A stretch of DNA of 36,323 nucleotides from an uncultured Acidimicrobiales bacterium. GTDB lineage: Bacteria; Actinomycetota; Acidimicrobiia; Acidimicrobiales; SHLQ01. This document shows, in pieces, positions 16,701 to 22,718 of the stretch. Numbering within the stretch: the first letter of the stretch is position 1; each line of letters starts with the position of its first letter. The stretch covers positions 1-36,323 of the forward strand of contig CALHYX010000046.1 in the NCBI GenBank assembly GCA_938041035.1, given 5' to 3'. The translations under genes and the position numbers were made by a program. The notes below the pieces were generated by a model. That model ran no database searches. It worked only from the letters and a program-made list of their open reading frames with translations, and had not been told where the DNA came from.

Positions 16701-19334
16701 GATGTCGACGGTGACGGTGTGCTCGACGGCACCAACATCATCCCGCTGATGCTGCCCGACGCCGAGGTGACCTGTGAGGGCACCGGCATTTCGACCGGCG
16801 GTCAGTACACCAACAACGCCAGCGTCTCGGGAACCCCGGCCCTGCCGGACCCGGCGACCTGTGGCTGTGATTTGTTCGATCCCGCCACCTGGCCCGAGGA
16901 TCCAACGCTGCACAAGGGCGTCGTCGACGCCTTTGGCGACCCGGTCGACCCGGTGACCGCTGAGGATCCGTCGCACTACTTCGGTACCGACCCCTCGATC
17001 GACATTGAGAAGTCGACCAACGGTGAGGATGCCGATACGCCTCGTGGTCCGGAGGTCCCCGTTGGCGATCCCGTCACGTGGACCTACGTGGTGACCAACG
17101 ACGGCAACACCGCACTCGCCAACGCCACGGTCAGCGATGACCAGGGCGTGACGGTCGACTGTGATGTCGACGGCGACGGTGTGCTCGATGGCACCAACAT
17201 CATCCCGTTCCTGCTGCCCGACGCCGAGGTGACCTGTGAGGGCACCGGAGTGGCGGTGGCCGGCCAGTACACCAACAACGCCTCGGTCTCGGGTACGCCC
17301 CAGCTGCCCGACCCCGATACCTGTGGTTGTGATCTGTTCGACCCCGCGACGTGGCCCGAAGACCCGACGCTGTTCGGTGATGTCGTCGACGCTGACGGCA
17401 ACGCCGTGCTGCCCGTCGAGGACGACGACCCGTCCCACTACTACGGCAGTGGCCCGGGAGCCGATATTGAGAAGGCCACGAACGGTGTCGATGCCGACAC
17501 GGTGACCGGCCCGCAGATTCCCGTGGGTGACACCGTCACCTGGACCTACGTCGTCACGAACACCGGCAACACCGCACTCGCCAACGCCACGGTCAGCGAT
17601 GACCAGGGTGTGACGGTCGACTGTGATGTCGACGGTGACGGTGTGCTCGACGGCACCAACATCATCCCGCTGATCCAACCGCTGGGCTCGGTGACCTGTG
17701 AGGGCACCGGCGTCTCGACCGGTGGTCAGTACACGAACACCGCCGCCCTGACCGGCGCCCCGGTACTGCCGGACCCCGATACCTGTGGCTGCGATCTGTT
17801 CGATCCGTCGACATGGCCGGAGGACCCGACGCTGTTCACCCCGGCGCTCGACGGCGACGGCGAACCGCTCGGCCCGCTGACCGATGAGGATCCGTCGCAC
17901 TACTTCGGTACCGACCCCTCGGTGGACGTGGAGAAGTCGACCAACGGGGTCGATGCTGATACGCCTCGCGGGCCGGAGGTTCCGGTCGGTAGCCCCGTCA
18001 CGTGGACCTACGTGGTGACCAACGACGGCAACGTGCCGCTGGCAAACGCCACGGTGACCGACGATCAGGGCGTAGCCGTGGACTGTGATGTCGATGGTGA
18101 CGGCGTGCTCGACGGCACCAACGTGATTCCGTTCCTGATGCCCGCCGGCTCGGTGACCTGTGAAGGTTCGGGCGTGGCGGTCTCGGGTCAGTACACGAAC
18201 AACGCGACCGTTTCGGGCGCACCGCAGTTGCCGGACCCCGACACCTGCGGTTGTGACCTGTTCGATCCGTCGACGTGGCCGGCAGACCCGACCCAGTACA
18301 CCGACGTGGTCGATGCTGACGGAAACCCGGTCGCCCCGGCTGCCGACGAGGACCCGTCCCACTACTACGGCACGGGTCCCGGCATCGATATCGAGAAGTC
18401 GACCAACGGCGTCGACTCCGATGAGGCGCCCGGTGAGGACATCACCGTCGGCGAGGACGTCACGTGGACCTACGTGGTGACCAACACCGGCAACACGCCT
18501 ATCGCCAACGCAACGGTCAGCGATGACCAGGGCGTGGTCGTGGTGTGCGATGTGAACGGCGACGGTGTCTTCGATGACGCCACCAATGTCATTGCGCTGA
18601 TGCTGCCGGCCGACGAGGTGACCTGTCAGGGAACCGGTGTGGCCACCGAGGGACCGTATGAGAACAACGGCTCGGTCGCCGGTGATCTGGTACTCCCGGA
18701 TCCGGCGACGTGTGGCTGTGACCTCAGCGATCCGGCGACGTGGCCGAGCGATCCTGCGCTGTACACCCCCGTCCTGGGCCTCGATGGCCAGCCGGTCCCG
18801 GGTGTCGGCGATGAGGATCCGTCTCACTACACCGGCACGATCCAGACGATTTCGGGCACCGTGTGGTCCGACACCAACAACGACGGCAAGCTCGACCCGA
18901 ACGAACCGGTGTACGCCGGCGTGGTCGTGACGCTGCTCGACGCCAACGGCGACCCGGTGCTCGACGACGACGGCAATCCGATCACGACGGTGACCGATGC
19001 GAACGGTGACTACTCCTTCGATGTGCCGCCGGGCGACTACCGCCTGCGGTTTACCCCGCCTGCGGGCACCCGGTTGACCATCGCCGGCGGCGACAACGAC
19101 GCCGACGGCTCGTTCACCACGGGTGTCATCAGCGTGGCCGCCGGGCAGGAGGTGCCCAACATCGACGCCGGGTTCGTGAACGTGCCGACCGTGGCGGTCA
19201 CGAACAACGACCGACCCACGGCGCCGCTCGCGTTCAGCGGTTCGACGACGGCCAACACGGTGTTGCCCGCACTGCTGCTGCTGCTCATCGGTGGTCTGCT
19301 CGTGTCGATCTCCCGCCGCCGCCGCCAGAGCTAA
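10722..19334 (+). CDS. Giant repetitive cell-surface protein with sortase-like C-terminus
   Basis: A 2870-residue protein from ATG at 10722; a TTG at 10629 is a less likely start. Residues 6-35 are a signal peptide (RSRRVLNSSLLFLIIALVA, AAA before QQQ). Residues 36 to about 1160 are a large non-repetitive beta-rich region with DUF11-like parts (TVRYTVKVVNAGANATLKNTV). Ten tandem repeats of about 154 residues follow (1164-2708), then a Cna_B/SdrD-like domain (SGTVWSDTNNDGKLDPNEPV, about 2707-2812). The end is LAFSG, a hydrophobic helix and RRRRQS, like an LPXTG sorting signal with LAxSG instead. It should form a long, calcium- and disulfide-stiffened fibre anchored in the wall. An adhesin or surface-layer role is inferred. 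The GH26 gene is divergent upstream. Confidence 0.92.
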   Translation: MSISSMQRSRRVLNSSLLFLIIALVASIVAVPAAAQQQNEIVLSVDFDGTASFGDPLDDGSGNGVHTPGEDGGPNNNVVRTNDQVQYRIDWNVNEVDGTGVTLKMSLPEGMTWLADPSTTTGLPAGCVSGTNTANGGRDLECVTEDEFQGSNGAIHPRALVGAFFDGDSLAPVASIESDQSGPVVSDPVPLTVSARPKGDWIKGKVKKDAVSGSVIGYEPDEEIFGIDNGGVNGRIFVWNLRLVPAGGLKGAEPMDDSIDINFFDQMWFSTPDAVLATGLMPNGRTACGGYDGSGSYPFGSAGLGTADQTTAGTWTCTDQTATAGYGYPIVEIDITGHDTSTPPPKNADNSGNSSTLISGQIAMWMSEEALGDMPTPQIIANAITGSDDEIVNTNTDIVPIQVYGTSGAVDEADYGLNNASPYEFPKGPPPASVGRSFRHYIRYQNGPLAEIEGYDPNTDLIYRGMDRRRQAYGGPGYSITDGANGTDGGQYWRWDGDGQTPRGNELVVVADFLTVTNPSARAGDFEMAIHGCVSFDPTHQELIPFAPSHGVSVVDTHATRPELVFDLPTIGGGTSAPSTATNLVHVIAGTGSVGSSVYWPRYTQAYVTNRGEIPHVVEVAAGAVTPGIAVAEHGATCNGGDADARGWVNADDPAALAAANFDPNGDGRYEDITHVRVRLTEPQPWHSTAGYIKNDVRFGVGFQINLNMRVKDNPAAGFQEADQELFVYASRALGDWDGTGNAPLENCTNNNAFPTDVTTSGWCNLPFSDDGSSSTDISDFKNDFDSNTVEFLDTLARVRSAHADAIYIVEPALAIGKKNLAGAADIVINGDIVEFEINPKVVGSSLDSINDVKITDPLSANYEFVAFTQLPTTPGATCAYTTVITCSFGDHIGGWSDTVRYTVKVVNAGANATLKNTVTITGNDPILGTPKAPAKSSANAFTPAPFEESGIVKVLGNHIGPCLAHPTEDPPPADWGTDCELIAQNSGMLFDLTVVNEGNVDLENYRIIDVLPHLNDSTEPSSMTLTGDGRTPPSAFTGSLTFNSITGQGGETFWYTADPAGTVSRDPGVSELTNTWCTAPAGGVPVTGLGACPASAADVTAVYANLGTLPFGATHSVRLALETDGNNCDDIYTNTFGGRTDNLKLPVRSNDVSLMVGFCDAAIDIEKATNGQDADTPNGPILAEGEAVTWTYEVENAGSTALIDATVTDDQGVTVDCDVDGNGSLDGTNVIPLMLPGDKITCEGTGTAVAAGQYTNNATVEGQGAVPDPATCGCDTSDPSTWPTDASGFIAPTDPITGEPLFPVDAEDPSNYWGYEPNPAIGVQKDTNGADADTQPGPGIAPGDPVTWTYVVSNTGNVALRDAAVTDDQGVTVICDIDGNGLFDDGTNIIPFFLPVQSVTCQGTGIATAGQYTNNASVSGTALKPPAGCACDLGDPSTWPEDPSAYVDLADPDGVTPWVVDAEDPSHYFGADPSIDIEKDTNGVDADTPSGPNVPVGDPVTWTYVVTNDGSTALTDATVTDDQGVTVDCDVDGDGVLDGTNVIPIMVPNAEVTCEGTGISTGGQYTNNATVSGQPALPNPATCGCDLTDPSGWPDDDASLYSDLLDGDGEPFAPVDAEDPSHYFGVEPSIDIEKDTNGVDADTPVGPYVAAGDPVTWTYVVTNDGNTALTDATVTDDQGVTVDCDVDGDGVLDGTNVIPIMVPDAEVTCEGTGISTGGQYTNNATVSGQPALPDFDTCGCDITDPSGWPTNAADYSDATDADGAPLDPVDAEDPSHYFGVDPSVDIEKATNGADADTPTGKRVPVGDPITWTYVVTNDGNTALGDVTVTDDQGVTVDCDVDGDGVFDGTNVILVMLPDAEVTCEGTGIATAGQYTNNASVSGDPLLPDPDSCECDLQDPLTWPEDTSGFVAPADADGEPIPSPSDDDDSHYFGTEPSVGIEKATNGVDADTVTGPQIPVGDPVTWTYVVTNDGNTSLLDATVTDDQGVTVDCDVDGDGVLDGTNIIPLMLPDAEVTCEGTGISTGGQYTNNASVSGTPALPDPATCGCDLFDPATWPEDPTLHKGVVDAFGDPVDPVTAEDPSHYFGTDPSIDIEKSTNGEDADTPRGPEVPVGDPVTWTYVVTNDGNTALANATVSDDQGVTVDCDVDGDGVLDGTNIIPFLLPDAEVTCEGTGVAVAGQYTNNASVSGTPQLPDPDTCGCDLFDPATWPEDPTLFGDVVDADGNAVLPVEDDDPSHYYGSGPGADIEKATNGVDADTVTGPQIPVGDTVTWTYVVTNTGNTALANATVSDDQGVTVDCDVDGDGVLDGTNIIPLIQPLGSVTCEGTGVSTGGQYTNTAALTGAPVLPDPDTCGCDLFDPSTWPEDPTLFTPALDGDGEPLGPLTDEDPSHYFGTDPSVDVEKSTNGVDADTPRGPEVPVGSPVTWTYVVTNDGNVPLANATVTDDQGVAVDCDVDGDGVLDGTNVIPFLMPAGSVTCEGSGVAVSGQYTNNATVSGAPQLPDPDTCGCDLFDPSTWPADPTQYTDVVDADGNPVAPAADEDPSHYYGTGPGIDIEKSTNGVDSDEAPGEDITVGEDVTWTYVVTNTGNTPIANATVSDDQGVVVVCDVNGDGVFDDATNVIALMLPADEVTCQGTGVATEGPYENNGSVAGDLVLPDPATCGCDLSDPATWPSDPALYTPVLGLDGQPVPGVGDEDPSHYTGTIQTISGTVWSDTNNDGKLDPNEPVYAGVVVTLLDANGDPVLDDDGNPITTVTDANGDYSFDVPPGDYRLRFTPPAGTRLTIAGGDNDADGSFTTGVISVAAGQEVPNIDAGFVNVPTVAVTNNDRPTAPLAFSGSTTANTVLPALLLLLIGGLLVSISRRRRQS
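14211..18845 (+). repeat. Ten tandem ~462-nt coding repeats (154-residue units)
   Basis: Units begin at 14211, 14685, 15147, 15612, 16074, 16536, 16998, 17460, 17922 and 18384 and end near 18845. Lengths are 158, 154, 155 and then 154 residues throughout. Each starts with a (I/V)-D-(I/V)-E-K-x-TNG motif, then VTWTYVVTN, DQGVTVDCDVDGDGVLDGTN, VTCEGTG, GQYTNNA, CGCD, DPSTWP and DPSHYFG. DVDGDGVLD matches a DxDxDGxxD calcium loop, and four Cys per unit suggest two disulfides. Long stretches of bases are identical between units, especially the third to seventh, pointing to recent duplication or gene conversion. Confidence 0.95.
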
Positions 19335-19341
19335 GGCCAAG

Positions 19342-19427
19342 TCGAAAGATCAGCCATTCTTTCCCCGTGGTCACTCTGGTGCCTGGCACCAGAGTGACCA
19401 CAGCGCGAAAAACGCTCAATCTTTCGA
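19342..19427. repeat. Palindromic intergenic element, copy 2, inside a longer inverted repeat
   Basis: Bases 19367-19401 form a perfect palindrome with 17-nt arms (GTGGTCACTCTGGTGCC) around a single T. TCGAAAGAT (19342-19350) and ATCTTTCGA (19419-19427) are perfect outer arms, making a composite hairpin of about 86 nt with unpaired internal segments. It begins 8 nt after the giant gene's stop, so it may terminate that transcript, protect its 3' end or be a REP-like element. Confidence 0.8.
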
Positions 19428-19430
19428 TCC

Positions 19431-19520
19431 GGGGTCTGACCCCCGCTGTGACCCCCCGTTCCGCCGCCGGGGGTCTGACCCCCGTTTGACCCCACCGTTA
19501 CGCCGCCGGGGTCTGACCCC
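19431..19520. repeat. Three-copy 39-nt tandem repeat with GGGGTCTGACCCC palindromes
   Basis: The odd palindrome GGGGTC-T-GACCCC occurs at 19431, 19470 and 19508, spaced 38-39 nt. The spacers are also related (TTGACCCC or TGTGACCCC, then CCGTT(C/A)CGCCGCCGG). The array fills the space to the stop of the beta-helix gene at 19525. It may act as a bidirectional transcription stop or be a repeat family member. Confidence 0.8.
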
Positions 19521-19524
19521 GCCG

Positions 19525-20634
19525 CTAGAAGTTGTGGTGGATCCGTTCGCCGCTGGTCGCGCCCTGGTTCAGGATGCGGGTGCCGCAGTTGGTGAACAGG
19601 TTGTTGGCGACGAGCAGGCGGCTCGAGTACGGCTTCAGCCAAATCCCGGTATCCATGGCCGTGAACTTGTTGCCGAGCAGATGGCAACTGGTCACCGGAC
19701 GCCCCGCGGTGCCGGTGATCACGAGGCCGTTCTTCGACCCGGGCGTATCGGGCTCGGGGTCGACGATCATGTTGTTCGTCACGTGGGTGTCCTGGCAGCC
19801 ATCGCCGAGGGAGATCCCGGTAAAGGCGTGGTTCTCGCGCCGATAAATCAGGTTCGAGTCAAAGAACGATTGCGGGCGGCCCTGGGTGGTTATGCCCGCG
19901 TTCAGTACATCGAAGTGTGACGACTTCACCGTCAGGTACGGCCGAACCTGGTTGGTCAGGTGCGCTCGGACGCCGTAGTTCGTGTACAGCACGTAGCACT
20001 GGTCGATATTGGTGCCCTCGGTCGCGCCCGTGACCTCGATGCCGGTCTTGGCAAAGCTGATGTTGATGCGGCTCATCGCCGTGTTGGTCGAGTTGCCACC
20101 GAGGCGGACCGCATAGTCGGAATCGAGCGTGTTGGCCCGGCCGCGGATCCAGATGGCATCGAGGATGGTGTTCCACCCGTTTTCGATCACGATGCCTTCG
20201 TTCCAGTAGTGACTGAAACCGTTCACCCCTCGGATTTCGACCTGGTTGATGCTGCATGCACCGAACGTGGACGAACCAATATCGGGCCAGCGGGCCCGGA
20301 TCGCCTTGCCGCCGCCGCTCGTGCGGGTGAGGAGGGAGAGGCCGGTGATGGTCAGGTTCGTGTTCACGTTGTCGAACGAGAACGACATGCCGCCGCGCGG
20401 GTTGGTCCAGCGAATGTTCGACACGTCGGGGCCGTCGCCGAGCACGGTGACGGAGCGGTCGCGGCTGCCGATCTGGCGGCGCAGTTCGTAGGTCCCGCGC
20501 GGGAAGTAAATGCACCCGCCGCTCCGGGGGATGGCGGCAAACGCCCGCTCGACGGCTGCGGTGTCGTCTTTCGATCCGTTGCCGTGGGCGCCGAAGTCCT
20601 TCACGTTGAGGCAGTCGGCGTTGGTCTGGGGCAC
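19525..20634 (-). CDS. Pectate-lyase-3-like right-handed beta-helix protein
   Basis: From GTG at 20634 this reads 369 residues. It opens with NVKDFGAHGNGSKDDTAAVERAFAAIP and GGCIYFPRGTYELRR, the hallmark start of the pectate lyase superfamily (PF12708) shared with phage tailspikes and polysaccharide-active beta-helix proteins. The rest is a long series of short beta turns rich in N, G and T (VTNNMIVDP, LVANNLFTNCG), as expected of a parallel beta helix. A Tat-type leader is encoded in frame just upstream (20635-20826) but has no standard start codon, so the true N-terminus is uncertain. Substrate unknown; polysaccharide binding or cleavage outside the cell is likely. It is convergent with the giant surface-protein gene across the repeat cluster. 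Confidence 0.85.
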   Translation of the reverse strand: MPQTNADCLNVKDFGAHGNGSKDDTAAVERAFAAIPRSGGCIYFPRGTYELRRQIGSRDRSVTVLGDGPDVSNIRWTNPRGGMSFSFDNVNTNLTITGLSLLTRTSGGGKAIRARWPDIGSSTFGACSINQVEIRGVNGFSHYWNEGIVIENGWNTILDAIWIRGRANTLDSDYAVRLGGNSTNTAMSRINISFAKTGIEVTGATEGTNIDQCYVLYTNYGVRAHLTNQVRPYLTVKSSHFDVLNAGITTQGRPQSFFDSNLIYRRENHAFTGISLGDGCQDTHVTNNMIVDPEPDTPGSKNGLVITGTAGRPVTSCHLLGNKFTAMDTGIWLKPYSSRLLVANNLFTNCGTRILNQGATSGERIHHNF

Positions 20635-20826
20635 CGCTCCTGCGGTTCCTGTCGCCGCCGCCGTCGCGGCTGCGCCGAGCGCGATTCCGGCTCCGGCGCG
20701 GCTCAGCAGCCGGCGGCGGGAGATCTGGTGATCGTTTGCGGGGGAGGTGCGGTCGTTGATGACGATCTCGGTTTCTGCGGGGAAGTTGGTGTCGTCGGGG
20801 CGCTTTTCGAGCTCGCGCCCTTCTTA
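20635..20826 (-). other. In-frame Tat leader upstream of the beta-helix gene with no ATG/GTG/TTG
   Basis: Reading upstream of GTG 20634 in the same frame gives a convincing leader: charged residues, then ISRRRLLSRAG, AGIALGAAATAAATGTAGAV and the mature start. SRRRLL is a twin-arginine motif. The frame is closed by TAA at 20826-20824, and no ATG, GTG or TTG occurs between that stop and 20634. Beyond the stop, the same frame has ATG at 20865 encoding MRSRLYVNHRRLR. So a rare start codon, a nonsense mutation, a sequence error or a dead export signal must be involved. The rest of 20827-20933 holds only the promoter region; a TGTAAT -10-like element lies near 20870. Confidence 0.65.
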
Positions 20827-20933
20827 CCGTAGACGGCGATGATTGACGTAAAGTCGCGAACGCATTACAAAATCGCGCCCTCCGTGGTTTCGGCGACTGG
20901 AGACCACGGCCTGAGCAGCGTGGGCCGAATGAC

Positions 20934-21314
20934 TCAGGTGGCGTCGTCGTCGGCTTCGACGGTGAACGACCGGTAGATGTGCAACAGGGTGCGCCGCTGG
21001 TCATCGGTCAGGTCGGGATCAGCGGCGATCGCCGCCTCCACCGGAGCGGACTGCTGCTCGCGCTCGGCATCCTCGTCGAGCAGGCCGGCCTGGATGTACA
21101 TCGTCTCCGCCGAAATCGACAACGCCTTGGCGATCTGCTGCAGGATCTCGGCCGACGGGCGCCGCATGCCGCGTTCGATCTGGCTGAGGTAGGGGTTCGA
21201 CACCCCGGTGAGATCGGCGAGTTTACGCAGCGACAGCTCGGCTCCCGTCCGCTGATCGCGGATGAAGGAACCGAGCTGTTGCAAGCGGTTATCAGGGTTG
21301 TCCGCGGATGCCAC
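20934..21314 (-). CDS. XRE-family transcriptional regulator
   Basis: A 126-residue DNA-binding protein. Residues 14-70 form a helix-turn-helix of the Xre/Cro type (LRKLADLTGVSNPYLSQIERGMRRPSAEILQQIAKALSI). The C-terminal tail is acidic and helical (DEDAEREQQSAPVEAAIAADPDLTDDQRRTLLHIYRSF). It resembles the regulator encoded beside hbhA in mycobacteria (Rv0474 beside Rv0475); the neighbour here is HbhA-like, which supports that family-level match. The start is GTG at 21314 without a clear ribosome site. It lies downstream of the HbhA-like gene on the same strand, with a structured 114-nt gap. Direct repeats in the HbhA-like promoter may be its target. Confidence 0.9.
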   Translation of the reverse strand: MASADNPDNRLQQLGSFIRDQRTGAELSLRKLADLTGVSNPYLSQIERGMRRPSAEILQQIAKALSISAETMYIQAGLLDEDAEREQQSAPVEAAIAADPDLTDDQRRTLLHIYRSFTVEADDDAT

Positions 21315-21358
21315 GAGGGTCAGCCTAGGAGTCCGAAACCGGGTGGGGGGATTTGTTG

Positions 21359-21415
21359 GCGCCCCGGGTGGGGCGCTCGGAGCGTTCCCGGCCGACGTTC
21401 CGGCTGGAAACGCTC
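21359..21415 (-). terminator. Two tandem hairpins between HbhA-like and XRE genes
   Basis: GCGCCCC (21359-21365) pairs with GGGGCGC (21370-21376) around GGGT. GAGCGTT (21380-21386) pairs with AACGCTC (21409-21415), with further GCC/GGC pairing inside. They start 14 nt after the HbhA-like stop. No T-run follows. They may attenuate read-through so that the abundant upstream protein is made in excess over the regulator. Confidence 0.5.
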
Positions 21416-21428
21416 ACGCCGGTCTTGC

Positions 21429-21866
21429 TCAGGCCTTGGCCTTGCTGGCGGCCTTGCGCTTCGGGGCGGCCTTGCGGGCCTTGGTCGAGGAGGCCTTGGC
21501 GGCGGCGGGCTTGGCCGGGGTGGTGGCGCCGACGAACTTCCAAGTCTCGGTGCGGCCGGTGGAGAGGGCGGAGGCGACCTGCTCGGGCAGGCGGGCTTCG
21601 ATGCGCTTGGCGACCGGGTCGACCTTGGCGCGGATGTCCTTGGTGGTGGAAACGGCGGTCTTCTTGGCGATCTTGAGCTGGCCGTCGAAGTCCTTGCGGG
21701 CAACCTCGACCCGCTCGTTGACGTCGGTGCTCAGGTTCGAGAAGCGCTTGCTCATGCGGTCCGAGATCTTCTCGGCGGCGATGGCGTTGAGGCCCACGTA
21801 GGTGTAGGCCGCGTCCTTGATGGTGTCGTTTACGTTGGTGATGGTTTCGTTGGCGGTGGGAGCCAT
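21429..21866 (-). CDS. HbhA/phasin-like protein with Lys/Ala-rich tail
   Basis: A 145-residue protein: about 100 residues of helical, coiled-coil-like sequence (NETITNVNDTIKDAAYTYVGLNAIAAEKISDRM, TDVNERVEVARKDFDGQLKIAKKT) followed by a basic tail of Lys, Ala, Pro and Arg (KASSTKARKAAPKRKAASKAKA). This matches the architecture of mycobacterial heparin-binding haemagglutinin and of phasin-like proteins, which bind lipid inclusions, surfaces or DNA through the tail. No signal peptide is present. The ATG has a strong AGGAG site. The promoter upstream contains two GTTAGCAC direct repeats, and the XRE gene lies downstream, as in the hbhA locus. The function in this organism is inferred from that resemblance. 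Confidence 0.75.
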   Translation of the reverse strand: MAPTANETITNVNDTIKDAAYTYVGLNAIAAEKISDRMSKRFSNLSTDVNERVEVARKDFDGQLKIAKKTAVSTTKDIRAKVDPVAKRIEARLPEQVASALSTGRTETWKFVGATTPAKPAAAKASSTKARKAAPKRKAASKAKA

Positions 21867-21901
21867 TGGTTTTTCTCCTGAAAGGGGGATGCGAATTGCT
21901 G

Positions 21902-21942
21902 TGTGCTAACCATAATCAGCAAGTGCTAACTTTTGCAAGCAA
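21902..21942 (-). promoter_or_regulatory. HbhA-like gene promoter with GTTAGCAC direct repeats
   Basis: GTGCTAAC occurs at 21902-21909 and 21922-21929 (GTTAGCAC on the minus strand), exactly 20 nt apart, which places both on the same DNA face. On the minus strand TTGCAA (about 21938-21933), an 18-nt spacer and TATGGT make a plausible promoter overlapping them. TTTGC-AA-GCAAA lies at its upstream edge. This is a candidate site for the adjacent XRE regulator. Confidence 0.5.
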
Positions 21943-22010
21943 ATTTCGAACAAACCACCTGTGGCGTCCGACACACTCACGTTTTCAACCGCCCAGCCGA
22001 TGAAAGAAAC

Positions 22011-22640
22011 GTGAGTGGAGGACCAACCAACGTCGATTTCTCGGCCGAGACCGATGAGCTAAAGCGCTGGCAGCAGGTAGAAGCTGAGGCGTGGGGCACC
22101 GACGTACCCGCCGAAGAGATCCACGAACCGATGAGCGAGGAGTCGGGCCTGCCCCTCCTGCTCATCTTCTTGTTCGGCATCGCCTTCTTTGGCGGGGTCT
22201 ACTACTGGACGATGATCCGGCCCAACGCCGAACCGGCGCAGGCGGCGGCGCCCGCGTACGGCAAGGTCGTCGATCTCCCGAGCGCGGCCCGCGTGGTGGA
22301 ACCCGCGTGTCAGGCCTTCGTCGAACGCACGGCCAACCACAGCACGCTGGAGCCCCGGCTGGTCGAAGCCGGCGACGACCAGGTGGCGCGGGCGGAGGTC
22401 TTCCGCACCGTGTACCTCGAGGAGGCGCGTCTGCTCAACCAGGTTTCCGCGGCCGAACCCGATCTGGCCCTCTCCGTCGCCCCGCTGAATTTCTACGCCA
22501 CGTTGGTTGTCGACGGGGCCGCCGACGTTTCGGCGGGCACCGAACAACTCGCCGATGTGCTGGAACGGGGCGAGGCGCTCCGCGCCCAGATCGACGCCTC
22601 CGAAGTGGTCATCGCTGATTTTCGATCAAACCGTTGCTGA
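22011..22640 (+). CDS. Single-pass membrane protein of unknown function
   Basis: About 209 residues from GTG at 22011, which follows GAAAGAAAC; the frame is open upstream to 21933. An acidic cytoplasmic segment (DFSAETDELKRWQQVEAEAWG) leads to one transmembrane helix (GLPLLLIFLFGIAFFGGVYYW). A likely extracellular helical domain follows (RVVEPACQAFVERTANHSTLEPRLVEAGDDQVARAEVFRTVY), with two Cys in all, one at the very C-terminus. The family is not recognised. It is the first of three rightward genes, followed after 78 nt by the GH43 gene, and is divergent from the HbhA-like gene across about 145 nt. Confidence 0.7.
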   Translation: MSGGPTNVDFSAETDELKRWQQVEAEAWGTDVPAEEIHEPMSEESGLPLLLIFLFGIAFFGGVYYWTMIRPNAEPAQAAAPAYGKVVDLPSAARVVEPACQAFVERTANHSTLEPRLVEAGDDQVARAEVFRTVYLEEARLLNQVSAAEPDLALSVAPLNFYATLVVDGAADVSAGTEQLADVLERGEALRAQIDASEVVIADFRSNRC

Positions 22641-22718
22641 GGTTTTGGGGAACTTTCCGGCATCGACCGTCGTCGGATGAGTGCGGATAGGTAGCAACGC
22701 GGAGGAGCGCGCGCCACA

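Noticed and set aside
14211..18845. Assembly artefact or collapsed mobile repeat
   Set aside because: Units keep the reading frame, differ by scattered coding and silent changes, and have domain-like ends; this is an ordinary protein repeat array.
10746..19340. Open reading frame of 2864 codons on the minus strand opposite the giant gene
   Set aside because: It is an antisense shadow: GC-rich codon choice in a repetitive gene leaves the opposite frame stop-free. It has no signal, no start context and low-complexity V/G/R/H composition, while the plus-strand frame has clear domains.
19431..19520. CRISPR array in the 39-nt repeats
   Set aside because: There are only three copies, the spacers are as similar as the repeats, and no cas genes are present.
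21902..21929. CIRCE element (TTAGCACTC-N9-GAGTGCTAA) upstream of the HbhA-like gene
   Set aside because: The TTAGCAC half-sites are direct repeats, not inverted, and the spacing is wrong for HrcA.
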